Position numbers and translations under genes: made by a program
Assembly (NCBI GenBank): GCA_036257895.1
Contig: DATAES010000039.1
Span: forward strand, 1-33,947
Direction of reading: 5' to 3'
Length of the DNA stretch: 33,947 nucleotides
From: DATAES01 sp036257895
GTDB lineage: Bacteria > Actinomycetota > Acidimicrobiia > Acidimicrobiales > JACDCH01
Shown: piece by piece, positions 14,968 through 22,585 of the stretch
Position numbering within the stretch: the first letter of the stretch is position 1
Layout: each line of letters starts with the position of its first letter
Notes under the pieces: model-generated
The model's input: only the letters and a program-made list of their open reading frames with translations
Databases searched by the model: none
Told to the model about the DNA's origin: nothing

Positions 14968-16148
14968 GCGACGGATTCCGGTTCGAGCGCGGCGAGCATT
15001 TCGACCTCGTTCGTCATCGTCGAGCTCAGTTGCACCTGGAGATTCGCCATCTCTGCGCCGTCCCATTGGTGACTGGCGATGCGGTCGACGACGTCGAAGC
15101 AGGGAATGCTCAGCCGGTCGCGCGTCGATTCGTACTGCTCGAGGGCAGCGTCGACCGATGCGGCGTCGCCGTGCGCGTCGAGCACGGCGTGGGCGAGCAG
15201 TTCGGCATCGCGCAGCGCGTCGGTGAGCCCGTGGACGCTGACGGGATCTTGGAAGTAGCCCGCCTCGCCCACCAGGGCCCACCCCGGGCCCTGCGATCGC
15301 CGTATGAATCCGCGATGCCCGTGCCAGACCCGCGTCTCGAGCGGCTCTGTTGCGTCCTGCAAGCGCGCCGCGAGTGCGGGCGCTCCTTCGTGGACGATGT
15401 CACGGATCACCCGGATGCCGCCGTCGCCGATGCGGTTCGGAGACGCGCTGGCGAACACGAACACCTCGTCATCGTTGGTCGGGATGAACCCCGAACAAGC
15501 ATCGGGCTCGAACACCCACTCGAACCCATCGACCGGGAGATCCGACCAGTAGCCGTAGGTCATCGCCCCGACGTGTCGACCCAGCCGCGTGTCGCCTGCG
15601 CCAGCGCAGCGGGCGATCGTGGAGTCGAGGCCGTCCGCGCCGATCACGAGCGTCGCCTCCAGTTCCGTCACGCCACCGCCTGAAACCGTCGCACGCACAC
15701 CGCCCACGCGGTTGCGCTTCGTGACCAGGTCCACGACCGAGAGGTCTTGGCGCACCTCGGCGCCAGCCTTCTCGGCGGCGTGCAGCAAGAGGGGCTCGAT
15801 GACCTTCGCTCGCGGGGCGTACAGCGCATCCACGCCGTTCGACGGCCTCAATGTGATGACGGTCACCTCGTTGGCGTAGCGGAGCGTCGTCCGCTTCACC
15901 GCGGGTGTCGCCGCCGCAACGATGTCTTCGAGCAGACCCCACCGTGACAGCTGCAACACCCCACCCCGCAGCAGCGCATGGGTGGGCGGCGGATGCGCAT
16001 CACCACTGCGGTCGTCGATGACCAGGGTGTCGAGCCCGCCGCGAGCGAGGAGCATGGCGGTCGCCGCTCCGGCCGCGCTCGCCCCGACGACGATGACATC
16101 GTGCGCTTCGCCGCCGTGGGATGGGGGCGCAAGGTCGTTTGGGCGCAT
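14964..16148 (-). CDS. FAD-dependent monooxygenase (PHBH/UbiH-type)
   Basis: The 394-aa flavoprotein has an N-terminal Rossmann motif VIVVGASAAGAATAMLLARGG (about residues 18-38 with GASAAG, where S replaces the usual middle G). It has the NAD(P)H/FAD motif VIGADGLDS near 165 and a GEAGYFQDPVSVHGLTDAL segment near 295 in place of the usual GDAAH-x(6)-GxG. This is the class A flavin monooxygenase/geranylgeranyl-reductase-like fold. Possible roles are hydroxylation of aromatic metabolites or antibiotics. The ATG at 16148 precedes the domain closely; an upstream start at 16199 adds only basic non-family residues. It is coupled to the PIG-L gene and shares a divergent promoter with azlC. Confidence 0.83.
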   Translation of the reverse strand: MRPNDLAPPSHGGEAHDVIVVGASAAGAATAMLLARGGLDTLVIDDRSGDAHPPPTHALLRGGVLQLSRWGLLEDIVAAATPAVKRTTLRYANEVTVITLRPSNGVDALYAPRAKVIEPLLLHAAEKAGAEVRQDLSVVDLVTKRNRVGGVRATVSGGGVTELEATLVIGADGLDSTIARCAGAGDTRLGRHVGAMTYGYWSDLPVDGFEWVFEPDACSGFIPTNDDEVFVFASASPNRIGDGGIRVIRDIVHEGAPALAARLQDATEPLETRVWHGHRGFIRRSQGPGWALVGEAGYFQDPVSVHGLTDALRDAELLAHAVLDAHGDAASVDAALEQYESTRDRLSIPCFDVVDRIASHQWDGAEMANLQVQLSSTMTNEVEMLAALEPESVA

Positions 16149-16215
16149 CAGAACCGTTCTCCTGGCTGGGCCGCTTCGCCTGCGGCCGGGAGCCGACACG
16201 AACGTACGAAGCCCA

Positions 16216-16266
16216 CCTTCCCCGTCCCTTCCCCCTGCGGGAGACGCGAGGAAGGTCCCGGGAAGG
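16216..16266. promoter_or_regulatory. SARP-type tandem heptamer sites in the FAD-monooxygenase/azlC divergent promoter
   Basis: The plus strand carries CCTTCCC-CGTC-CCTTCCC (16216-16233), oriented towards azlC. The minus strand carries CCTTCCC-GGGA-CCTTCCT (16266 to 16249), oriented towards the FAD monooxygenase gene. Both pairs have an exact 11-bp period, and 15 bp lie between them. The minus pair sits about 101 bp upstream of its start codon, nearly the same distance as at the ABC exporter. No clear -10 box was identified. Confidence 0.62.
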
Positions 16267-16288
16267 CGCTTGAGGACGAATTGCGGCC

Positions 16289-17005
16289 ATGACGGATTGC
16301 GCCACCGCCGACATCACCAGCGATGACACGCGCGTCGCGTCCGCGGCCCGCGAGGGCGTGTTCACGATGCTCCCGATGATCATCGGCTACATGCCCTTTG
16401 CGCTGGTGATCGGCTCGACCGCCGCCGATCACGGGGCACCGGTCGCCGGTTGGGCCGGGAGCTGGCTCATCTTCGGCGGCAGCGCACACCTCGCGGCTCT
16501 CCGAACGCTCGACGAGGCCGGCGCGCTGACCGCGATCCTCACGGCCCTGCTCATCCACGCCCGCCTCGTCGTCTACAGCACGTCGCTGGCACGGCAGTGG
16601 TCGGGACAGCCGCGTTGGTTCCGCACCACGGCCGCGGCCCTCATCATCGATCCCACGTGGGCCGTGGCAGACCGGCACGCGGATCAATGCCCTGATCTGC
16701 GGGCACAGCGTCGCTTCTTCGTTGCCGCGGCGTTGACGCTGGGCATCGGCTGGTCGAGCGCGATGGCCGCCGGTGTGTTGCTGGGCACGCGCCTCGAGTC
16801 AGTCGATCTGCAGATCGCCGTGCCTCTGTGCCTCCTCGGGTTGATCGGCAGCGGCCTTGGCGGCGGTGGGACGCGACCCGTGATCGTGGTCGCGGCATTG
16901 ACGGCCTTCCTCACGGCCGGCTGGCCGTCCGGAACGGGCCTGCTCGCCGCCGTCGCAGCCGGCTGTGCCGCCGGGATGGTGAACGACCGGAGGATCGGGA
17001 CATGA
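16289..17005 (+). CDS. azlC: AzlC family branched-chain amino acid exporter subunit
   Basis: The 238-aa membrane protein matches AzlC: REGVFTMLPMIIGYMPFALVIG near residues 20-41, GSAHLAALRTLDEAGALTAILTALLIHARLVVYS-type helices near 65-100, and DPTWAVADRH near 117. About six to seven membrane segments are visible. With the small AzlD subunit it forms an exporter of branched-chain or other amino acids (BrnFE-like). The ATG at 16289 follows a GAGGA element. Its stop overlaps the azlD start (ATGA). It is first in an operon that also includes the SARP regulator, under the divergent tandem-repeat promoter region. Confidence 0.88.
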   Translation: MTDCATADITSDDTRVASAAREGVFTMLPMIIGYMPFALVIGSTAADHGAPVAGWAGSWLIFGGSAHLAALRTLDEAGALTAILTALLIHARLVVYSTSLARQWSGQPRWFRTTAAALIIDPTWAVADRHADQCPDLRAQRRFFVAAALTLGIGWSSAMAAGVLLGTRLESVDLQIAVPLCLLGLIGSGLGGGGTRPVIVVAALTAFLTAGWPSGTGLLAAVAAGCAAGMVNDRRIGT

Positions 17006-17319
17006 CCTGGGTGGTGATCCTCGCCGTCGGGCTCGGCAGCTATGCCTTCCGGGTCGGTCCGCAGCTCCTGTTCGAGCGGACGTCGTTGTCGCCCCGCGGC
17101 GACCAACTCGTTCGCCACGCGGGGACCGCGGCCCTCACCGCGCTCATTGTCCTGTCGACCAAGCAGAGCGCGTCCGGGAATGCGCCCGTCCCGACGGTGT
17201 TGGCTGTCGCCGTGGCGGCCGTTCTTGCTGCTCGTGGGGGATCGATGCTCCGTCTGCTCCTGTGCGGGGGAGCCGTCTACGCTCTTTCGACCGTGATCAT
17301 CGGGCTCGCCGCCTCTTGA
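17002..17319 (+). CDS. azlD: AzlD family amino acid exporter small subunit
   Basis: The 105-aa protein with four hydrophobic segments matches AzlD: MTWVVILAVGLGSYAFRVGP at the start and RHAGTAALTALIVLS near residue 38. It pairs with AzlC to form the two-subunit exporter. The ATG overlaps the azlC stop by four bases. The stop is 24 bp before the SARP gene, so cotranscription is expected. Confidence 0.87.
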   Translation: MTWVVILAVGLGSYAFRVGPQLLFERTSLSPRGDQLVRHAGTAALTALIVLSTKQSASGNAPVPTVLAVAVAAVLAARGGSMLRLLLCGGAVYALSTVIIGLAAS

Positions 17320-17343
17320 CGGACGAGACGTGACGAACGGGAC

Positions 17344-20300
17344 ATGACGAACGAGACGACACGGGGCGGTCGGACAGTGTCAGCAGTCGACATCGCGTTG
17401 CTGGGTCGATTCGCAGTTGCGGTCGATGGCGTCCCGGTCCCCGACGCGAGTTGGACGCGGCGGCATGCGGCTGCGCTCGTCAAGGTCCTCGCGATGGCGT
17501 CCGGTCGACGCCTCCACCGCGAGCAGATCATCGATCTGTTGTGGCCGGACGACACGCTCGATGAGGCTGCCCCGAAGCTGCACAAGGCAGCACACTTCGC
17601 GAGGCGCGCGCTCGACACACCGAATTCGCTGGTCCTGCGGGGCGAGAGCGTCTTGCTGCTTCCCGATACCGACACGACAGTGGACGTGCTGCGGTTCGAG
17701 GAGCGCGCCCGTCGAGCGCTCGCCGATGAGGACATCGTCGCCGCTCGCGACGCTCTTGCGCTGTACGCCGGTGAGTTGCTCCCGCAGGACCGCTACGAGC
17801 CCTGGGCGGAAGAGCGCCGTGAGCAGCTCAGGCTCAAGTATCTCGACCTGCTTCGGCTCGACGGCCAGTGGGAGACGCTCGTCGAGCTCGATGAAGGCGA
17901 TGAGCTCGCGCACCTCGAGCTCATGCGGCGCCATGCCGCCAACGGTGATCGTCACGCCGCGCTGCGCCAGTTCGAACGGTTGGATCGCGCGCTGTGCCGT
18001 GAGCTCGGTGTGGCGCCCGGCCGCGAGGCGTTGGCGCTGCGCGACCGATTGCTCGCCGAGCACGATGTCGTCGCGCCGCGAGACGATGCGTTGGTCGGCC
18101 GCCAGCGCGAGCTGTCGATCATCGACGGCGCGTTGCTCGACGCGGCAGCCGGCAGGAGTCGTGCGGTGATCGTCGTCGGTCCCGCCGGCGCGGGGAAGAG
18201 CTCGCTCCTGACCGCGATGAGCGATCGGGCGAAGGAGCTCAACGTGCGGGTCGGGCACGGCACGTCAGCTCCCGTCGAAGGCGCGTGGCCGTACGCGCCG
18301 GTGGTCGAAGCTCTCGCGGATTTGTGCCGGCGTCATCCGACTCTGCTCGACGGGCTCCCCGACCGTCATCGCGAGGAGATCGACCGTGCTCTCGCCGGCG
18401 CGGAGTTGTCCTGGACAGGTGGCAGCTCGCATCAGCGGTTGTTCGTCGCCGCGGCTGAGCTCGTTCGCCTCGCGTCGGCGACCAACGGTCTGTTGCTGAC
18501 CATCGACGACGTCCATGACGCTGACGACGCCAGCCTCCGCCTGCTGCACTACATCGCGCGTTCCGCTCGCGACCAGCGCGTGTGCATCGTGCTGGCGCAT
18601 CGACCTGCTCCGAGCAACGCCGCGCTGGCGGAGACACGCGACAGCTTGATCGGACGGCACGGCGCCGTCGAGCTCGAGCTGGGCCCGCTCGACGACGAAC
18701 AGATCGCGGTGCTCGTCCGCCGTCAGGTGGAGGAGCCGACGCCCGAACTGGTCGAGCAGATCGCAGCGCTCGGGCGAGGCCTTCCGTTCGCGGTCAACGA
18801 GTTGGCTCGCCGCGCGGCCAAAGAGCCACGTTGGGTTCACGGTCTCGACGCGAACATGATCGGCGGCATCGCACCCGCGACCCGCGAGGCCCTTCAGCGC
18901 GTCGCGGTCGTGGGCTCGTCGTTCGACACCGATGAGTTCGTCGCGCTCTCCGGCATGCAGGAAGACGACGCATTCGATCTGCTCGACGATGCGCTCGCAG
19001 CGCGCGTCGTGGAGCCTGCGAGCGCCGGCTACCGGTTCCGTCACACGCTCGTGCGCGAGGCGCTGCTCGAGGACGTACCTCCCCATCGCCGTCGACGCAT
19101 CCACCGCGACGCCGCCAATCGCCTCATCGACCTCCACGCGTCGCCGGCACGCATCGGCCATCACCTGCTCCAGTCCGGCGCCGAGTCGGAAGCGGTTCCC
19201 TATGTCCTGCGGGCCGCGGAGACCGAGGCGGCGGTGGGTGCCTATCGCGACGCGCTCGCGTTGGTCGACACGGTGCGATCCGTCGTGACCGGCGCGCCGC
19301 GGGCTGCGGCGCTGATGCTGCGGGGCGATCTGCTCAATGCCATTGGCGACCCGACGGCGGCCTCGGTGTATCGAGAGGCGCTGGAAGGCGCGGACCCTCG
19401 CACGGCCAGGGAGCTGCGAGTTCGGCTGGCGCGGACATCCCTGATGTCGGGTGATCTCGAAACCGCGGCCGTGGCGCTCGACGGCCTGGATCCCGACGGC
19501 GGCGACGACGACGCCGACATCCTCCTGTCTCGGGGGAAGTACGCCTTCTTCACGTCCGACTTCGATCTGGCGCAGGCGGCGAGCGACGAAGCGCAGCGAC
19601 TCATCCTCGCCGGCGAACGCAACTGGCAAGTGTTGGACCTCGTCGCGTTGCAAGCGATGCTCGCGCATCGATCGGGCAGCTGGTTCGACCGCATGCGCAC
19701 CGAGATCCGCCAGACGCGGGAGAACCCGGAGATCGCACACGCCATCTTCGACGGCTACCTGTGTCCTGCCGAGTACCTCCTGTATGGCCAGACTCCCTAC
19801 GCCGAGGTCATCAGCGTCGCCCGTGACCTCCAGGCCACTGCCAGGCGTAGCGGCGCGCTTCGGGCGGACGCGTTTGCTTCCGCGCTCATCGGCGAAGCGG
19901 CGCTGCTGTCCGGCGACCTCGATGTGGCGGCTGTCGAGCTGACCGAGGCGAGCGACCTGCACCGCGATCTCGGGTCGACCGCCGGGGAGGCGCACTCGTT
20001 GCAGCGGCTGGCCGAAGTGCGCGTGGCCGAAGGTGACCTGTCGAGCGCGATGCAACTCCTCCAACGCGCGCTCCCGCTGGCGCGGTCGTCGATCATCGCC
20101 AAGCACCTGCTGCACCGCATCTTCGGCACGATGATCCTCGCCAGCGCTGATCCGCTCGAAGCCCGCGCCGTCGTCGATCGCGCCGAGTCGACTCTCGGCT
20201 GGGACGACTTCTGCAACTTCTGCTCGATCATGCTCTCCGTTCCGGCCTCGATCGCATGCGTGCGCGCCGGCGATCTCGAGGGCGCGCATCGACACCTGGC

Positions 20301-20505
20301 CATCGCCGAGCAGTCGGCACTGTTGTGGCAGGGCACTTCATGGGAGGCGGCGGTCGCCGAGGCACAGGCCGAGATCGCGGCCGCCACTGGCGATCCGGAC
20401 ACTGCGCTGAAGCGGCTGGAGTCCGCCGCGGAGCAGTTCGACCGGGCCGGTCAACCGCTCGACGCAGAGCGTTGCCGCCGCGCCGTGGCCGCATTCGCGG
20501 TGTGA
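17344..20505 (+). CDS. Large SARP-type regulator: OmpR-like wHTH, BTAD, AAA ATPase, TPR
   Basis: The 1053-aa protein has four parts. An N-terminal winged-helix domain (about residues 15-95; IALLGRFAVAVDGVPVP, HREQIIDLLWPD) is of the SARP/Trans_reg_C type. A bacterial transcriptional activation domain follows (about 105-245; WAEERREQLRLKYLDLL, LMRRHAANGDRHAALRQFE). The AAA/NB-ARC-like ATPase module (about 255-560) has Walker A GPAGAGKS and Walker B-like LLLTIDDVHDADD. The long helical C-terminus (about 600-1053) resembles TPR repeats. SARP proteins activate metabolite or resistance genes by binding heptamer direct repeats of 11-bp period. Such repeats occur upstream of its own operon and of two neighbouring transcription units. 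ATP and an unknown ligand may gate the switch. A strong bidirectional hairpin follows the stop. Confidence 0.9.
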   Translation: MTNETTRGGRTVSAVDIALLGRFAVAVDGVPVPDASWTRRHAAALVKVLAMASGRRLHREQIIDLLWPDDTLDEAAPKLHKAAHFARRALDTPNSLVLRGESVLLLPDTDTTVDVLRFEERARRALADEDIVAARDALALYAGELLPQDRYEPWAEERREQLRLKYLDLLRLDGQWETLVELDEGDELAHLELMRRHAANGDRHAALRQFERLDRALCRELGVAPGREALALRDRLLAEHDVVAPRDDALVGRQRELSIIDGALLDAAAGRSRAVIVVGPAGAGKSSLLTAMSDRAKELNVRVGHGTSAPVEGAWPYAPVVEALADLCRRHPTLLDGLPDRHREEIDRALAGAELSWTGGSSHQRLFVAAAELVRLASATNGLLLTIDDVHDADDASLRLLHYIARSARDQRVCIVLAHRPAPSNAALAETRDSLIGRHGAVELELGPLDDEQIAVLVRRQVEEPTPELVEQIAALGRGLPFAVNELARRAAKEPRWVHGLDANMIGGIAPATREALQRVAVVGSSFDTDEFVALSGMQEDDAFDLLDDALAARVVEPASAGYRFRHTLVREALLEDVPPHRRRRIHRDAANRLIDLHASPARIGHHLLQSGAESEAVPYVLRAAETEAAVGAYRDALALVDTVRSVVTGAPRAAALMLRGDLLNAIGDPTAASVYREALEGADPRTARELRVRLARTSLMSGDLETAAVALDGLDPDGGDDDADILLSRGKYAFFTSDFDLAQAASDEAQRLILAGERNWQVLDLVALQAMLAHRSGSWFDRMRTEIRQTRENPEIAHAIFDGYLCPAEYLLYGQTPYAEVISVARDLQATARRSGALRADAFASALIGEAALLSGDLDVAAVELTEASDLHRDLGSTAGEAHSLQRLAEVRVAEGDLSSAMQLLQRALPLARSSIIAKHLLHRIFGTMILASADPLEARAVVDRAESTLGWDDFCNFCSIMLSVPASIACVRAGDLEGAHRHLAIAEQSALLWQGTSWEAAVAEAQAEIAAATGDPDTALKRLESAAEQFDRAGQPLDAERCRRAVAAFAV

Positions 20506-20509
20506 TCCT

Positions 20510-20543
20510 CTGCCTTTGAGCGCGTCGTCGCGCTCAAAGGCAG
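20510..20543. terminator. Strong bidirectional terminator hairpin
   Basis: A perfect 15-bp stem CTGCCTTTGAGCGCG / CGCGCTCAAAGGCAG surrounds a TCGT loop. It lies 4 bp after the SARP stop and 17 bp before the convergent VOC stop, so it can end transcription from both sides. The CTTTGAG segment gives short A/T stretches on both arms; no long U-tract is present. Confidence 0.85.
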
Positions 20544-20560
20544 CACCTGGATCAGCGCTG

Positions 20561-20962
20561 TCAGCTCGGCGGGCAGAACAGCTCGAGCGCGATGTTGTCC
20601 GGATCGCGGAACGAGAGTCCCGAGCCGTAGCCGGCATCCTTGATCCCGCCGTGGGTGATGCCCAGCTCGTCGAGGCGGGCCACCCACTTCTCGAGCTCGC
20701 CGCGGTTCTCGACACCGAACGCGATGTGGTCGAGGCCGGGACGGCGCTCGTTGAACGCCTCCGTGCTGACCAGATCCGGAAAGCCGTGCAGCCCGAGCAG
20801 CGTGTTACCGACCGAGTACACGATGTGACGGAACGGCCCGGTGTCCTCGTCGAGGACGGGCTCGGCGCCGAGAACCTTGGTGTACCAGGCCTCGCTGACG
20901 CCGAGATCCGACACGGTTACGGCGACATGGGTGATGGATGGGATGGTTGCTGCTTCCGCCAC
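20561..20962 (-). CDS. VOC (glyoxalase/bleomycin-resistance/dioxygenase) superfamily protein
   Basis: The 133-aa protein has two beta-alpha-beta-beta-beta halves: ITHVAVTVSDLGVSEAWYTKVLG (split here as residues 10-22 and 23-32) and LDHIAFGVENRGELEKWVARL near 77-97, ending DPDNIALELF with the likely metal-ligand Glu. His13 and His79 are other candidate ligands. VOC proteins may be metal-dependent lyases or dioxygenases, or drug-binding resistance proteins. The start is GTG at 20962, supported by GAGGAG about eight bases upstream. A tandem CTTCCC-type site lies 56 bp upstream. Confidence 0.88.
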   Translation of the reverse strand: MAEAATIPSITHVAVTVSDLGVSEAWYTKVLGAEPVLDEDTGPFRHIVYSVGNTLLGLHGFPDLVSTEAFNERRPGLDHIAFGVENRGELEKWVARLDELGITHGGIKDAGYGSGLSFRDPDNIALELFCPPS

Positions 20963-21017
20963 TGGGTTCTCCTCTTGCTCGTAGTGATTGCTGTCGAGTC
21001 GGAGGCTACGGATCGAC

Positions 21018-21046
21018 CCTTCCCGCGATCTTCCCTCCGGCTTCTC
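21018..21046. promoter_or_regulatory. SARP-type tandem heptamer site upstream of the VOC gene
   Basis: CCTTCCC-GCGA-TCTTCCC-TCCG-GCTTCTC on the plus strand gives two good heptamers and a weaker third, all at 11-bp steps. The site lies in the 125-bp gap between the VOC start and the lipoprotein stop. Its orientation points away from the VOC gene, which weakens but does not exclude a role there, since the other two sites carry pairs in both orientations. Confidence 0.45.
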
Positions 21047-21087
21047 GACCCGGCGTCCGAGCGATCCGCCAGGCCTTCACGCCGCGC

Positions 21088-21504
21088 TCAGCACTCGAGG
21101 TCGTTCTGGATGGCGTCGACCACGGCCTGGACGTCCGACTTCGTCGTGTCGAGCGAGCTCCGGAGGTCACCGGGGTTCTGTGCGTCGGAAAACGAGCTCA
21201 CGTCGCTCTTCACCTTGTCGATCTGAGGCTGGAGACGCTGTCGCTGTTCCTGGGTCAGCTTGTTGATCGAGTCGACCAACTCGTCGAACGTGGACCGAAC
21301 GTTGTCGGCGTCGCTTCTGGCCTCGCCGAGATTGAGCGAGCGCAGATCGTCGACCACTTTCGAGACGGCGCCGCTGAAGTCAGACCGCGCGTCGCAAACC
21401 TGTTCGGACGCGCTCTTGCTGTTGGTGCTGCAGGCCGCGACGCCCGACCCGACGAAGAACGAGATCAGCGCCGTATGAACGAAGACCGACCTGAGGATTC
21501 TCAT
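21088..21504 (-). CDS. Small predicted lipoprotein, unknown function
   Basis: This is a 138-aa protein with a short positively charged start (MRILRSV), a hydrophobic segment and a lipobox GVAAC, so Cys25 would be the lipidated residue of the mature protein. The mature part (about 40-135) is helical and charged with heptad-like spacing, for example LTQEQRQRLQPQIDKVKSDV, suggesting a coiled coil outside the membrane. A Cys is the last residue. I recognise no family. The ATG at 21504 was chosen because the signal peptide starts there; the open frame upstream to 21663 is not protein-like. Confidence 0.75.
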   Translation of the reverse strand: MRILRSVFVHTALISFFVGSGVAACSTNSKSASEQVCDARSDFSGAVSKVVDDLRSLNLGEARSDADNVRSTFDELVDSINKLTQEQRQRLQPQIDKVKSDVSSFSDAQNPGDLRSSLDTTKSDVQAVVDAIQNDLEC

Positions 21505-21565
21505 TCCGCGCTCCGCACCACGAGACGACCGCGGCGGCGAACCGTATCGCGGGTTGCGCAGGCTC

Positions 21566-22504
21566 CTATGTCGGCGGCGTGACGAGGGGACGAACGGTCG
21601 TCCAGAACAGCTCGAGCTGGCGAGTCTCGTCCGCGACGGGCCAGATGAACACGCGTTGCACACCGGCGCGGGCGAAGTCGCTCAGTTTCTCGGCGAAGGC
21701 CTCGGCCGGGCCGATCGGCAGCCGTTCACGGAGCTCGGCTTCGGGTCGATGGATCCGAGGGACGATCCGCTCGGTCATCACCCGGTCAGCCTCGGCGCGG
21801 CTGTCCGTGATGTAGCACCACATGGTCGCCAGCGAGTTCGGGAACGTGGCGGGATCCTTGCCGTGCGCGGGCAACAGCTCGCGCAACCTCGTCCAGGCCT
21901 CCTCGAAGTTCGCAGGCGTCGTGTTGTATGCGGACGCAAGCCATCCGTCGGCGAGGCGTGCGGTCCGTCGGAGTCCCGCACCGGAGCCCCAGCTGCCGAT
22001 CCAGATGGGCGGCCCCGCAGCGCTGATGGGACGCGGCTCGAGGTCGAGCCCTTCGGTCGTGTAAAAGCGCCCCCGGAACGGCTCCGCGCCTGCTTGCCAC
22101 AGCGAGCGCAACGCCAGGACGGATTCGTCCAGGCGCGCCCACCGCTCGTCGAAGTCGACGCCGACGGCGAGGAAGTCCAACGGTGACGAGCCCGGCCCGA
22201 CCGCCACCACGACACGGCCGTCGCTCAGACGATCGATGGCACCCAGCGTCTTGGCCAGCGGTACGGGCCCGCGCACCACCGACAACGCAACCGTCGTGGC
22301 GAGAGTCATGTCGCCCGAGTGTCCGATCACCGTCGCGAGCGCGGTCGGTCCGTCCAGCCACGGCACCGAGAACACGAGATGGTCGTTGGCCGACACGGCG
22401 TCGAATCCGAGCGCCGCGGCCGTGCTGACGTACTCGGTCAAGTGGTCGAGCGTGAACGGATGGCCGCCGAAGTCCATCAGCGGCAGATGCGCCCCGAACT
22501 CCAT
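21566..22504 (-). CDS. LLM-class F420-dependent oxidoreductase
   Basis: The 312-aa luciferase-like protein starts MEFGAHLPLMDFGG. Motifs are AALGFDAVSANDHLVFSVPWLDG (about 28-50, in two pieces), LATTVALSVVRGPVPLAKTL (about 67-86), LSDGRVVVAVGPGSS (about 91-105) and PPIWIGSWGSGAGLRRTARLADGW (about 163-186), as in F420-dependent glucose-6-phosphate-dehydrogenase-like and related reductases. The ATG at 22504 has GAGGG upstream; a start at 22567 would add 21 non-family residues. It follows the sigma-factor gene on the same strand and may be read through from it. The substrate is unknown. Confidence 0.85.
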   Translation of the reverse strand: MEFGAHLPLMDFGGHPFTLDHLTEYVSTAAALGFDAVSANDHLVFSVPWLDGPTALATVIGHSGDMTLATTVALSVVRGPVPLAKTLGAIDRLSDGRVVVAVGPGSSPLDFLAVGVDFDERWARLDESVLALRSLWQAGAEPFRGRFYTTEGLDLEPRPISAAGPPIWIGSWGSGAGLRRTARLADGWLASAYNTTPANFEEAWTRLRELLPAHGKDPATFPNSLATMWCYITDSRAEADRVMTERIVPRIHRPEAELRERLPIGPAEAFAEKLSDFARAGVQRVFIWPVADETRQLELFWTTVRPLVTPPT

Positions 22505-22585
22505 CAAGCGATCCCTCGCGAACTCCGGGTCGATTGCGGGGTCATGGCACCACAATCGCACCAACACTCACGCCGGGGCGGATCC

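Noticed and set aside
18265..20295. Long minus-strand open frame (676 codons) opposite the SARP regulator
   Set aside because: No recognisable domain and antisense to a clear multidomain protein; typical of high-GC third-position bias.
22551..22565. CACCAACACTC as a further copy of the palindromic repeat flank
   Set aside because: Only a short flank-like match and no hairpin arms next to it.
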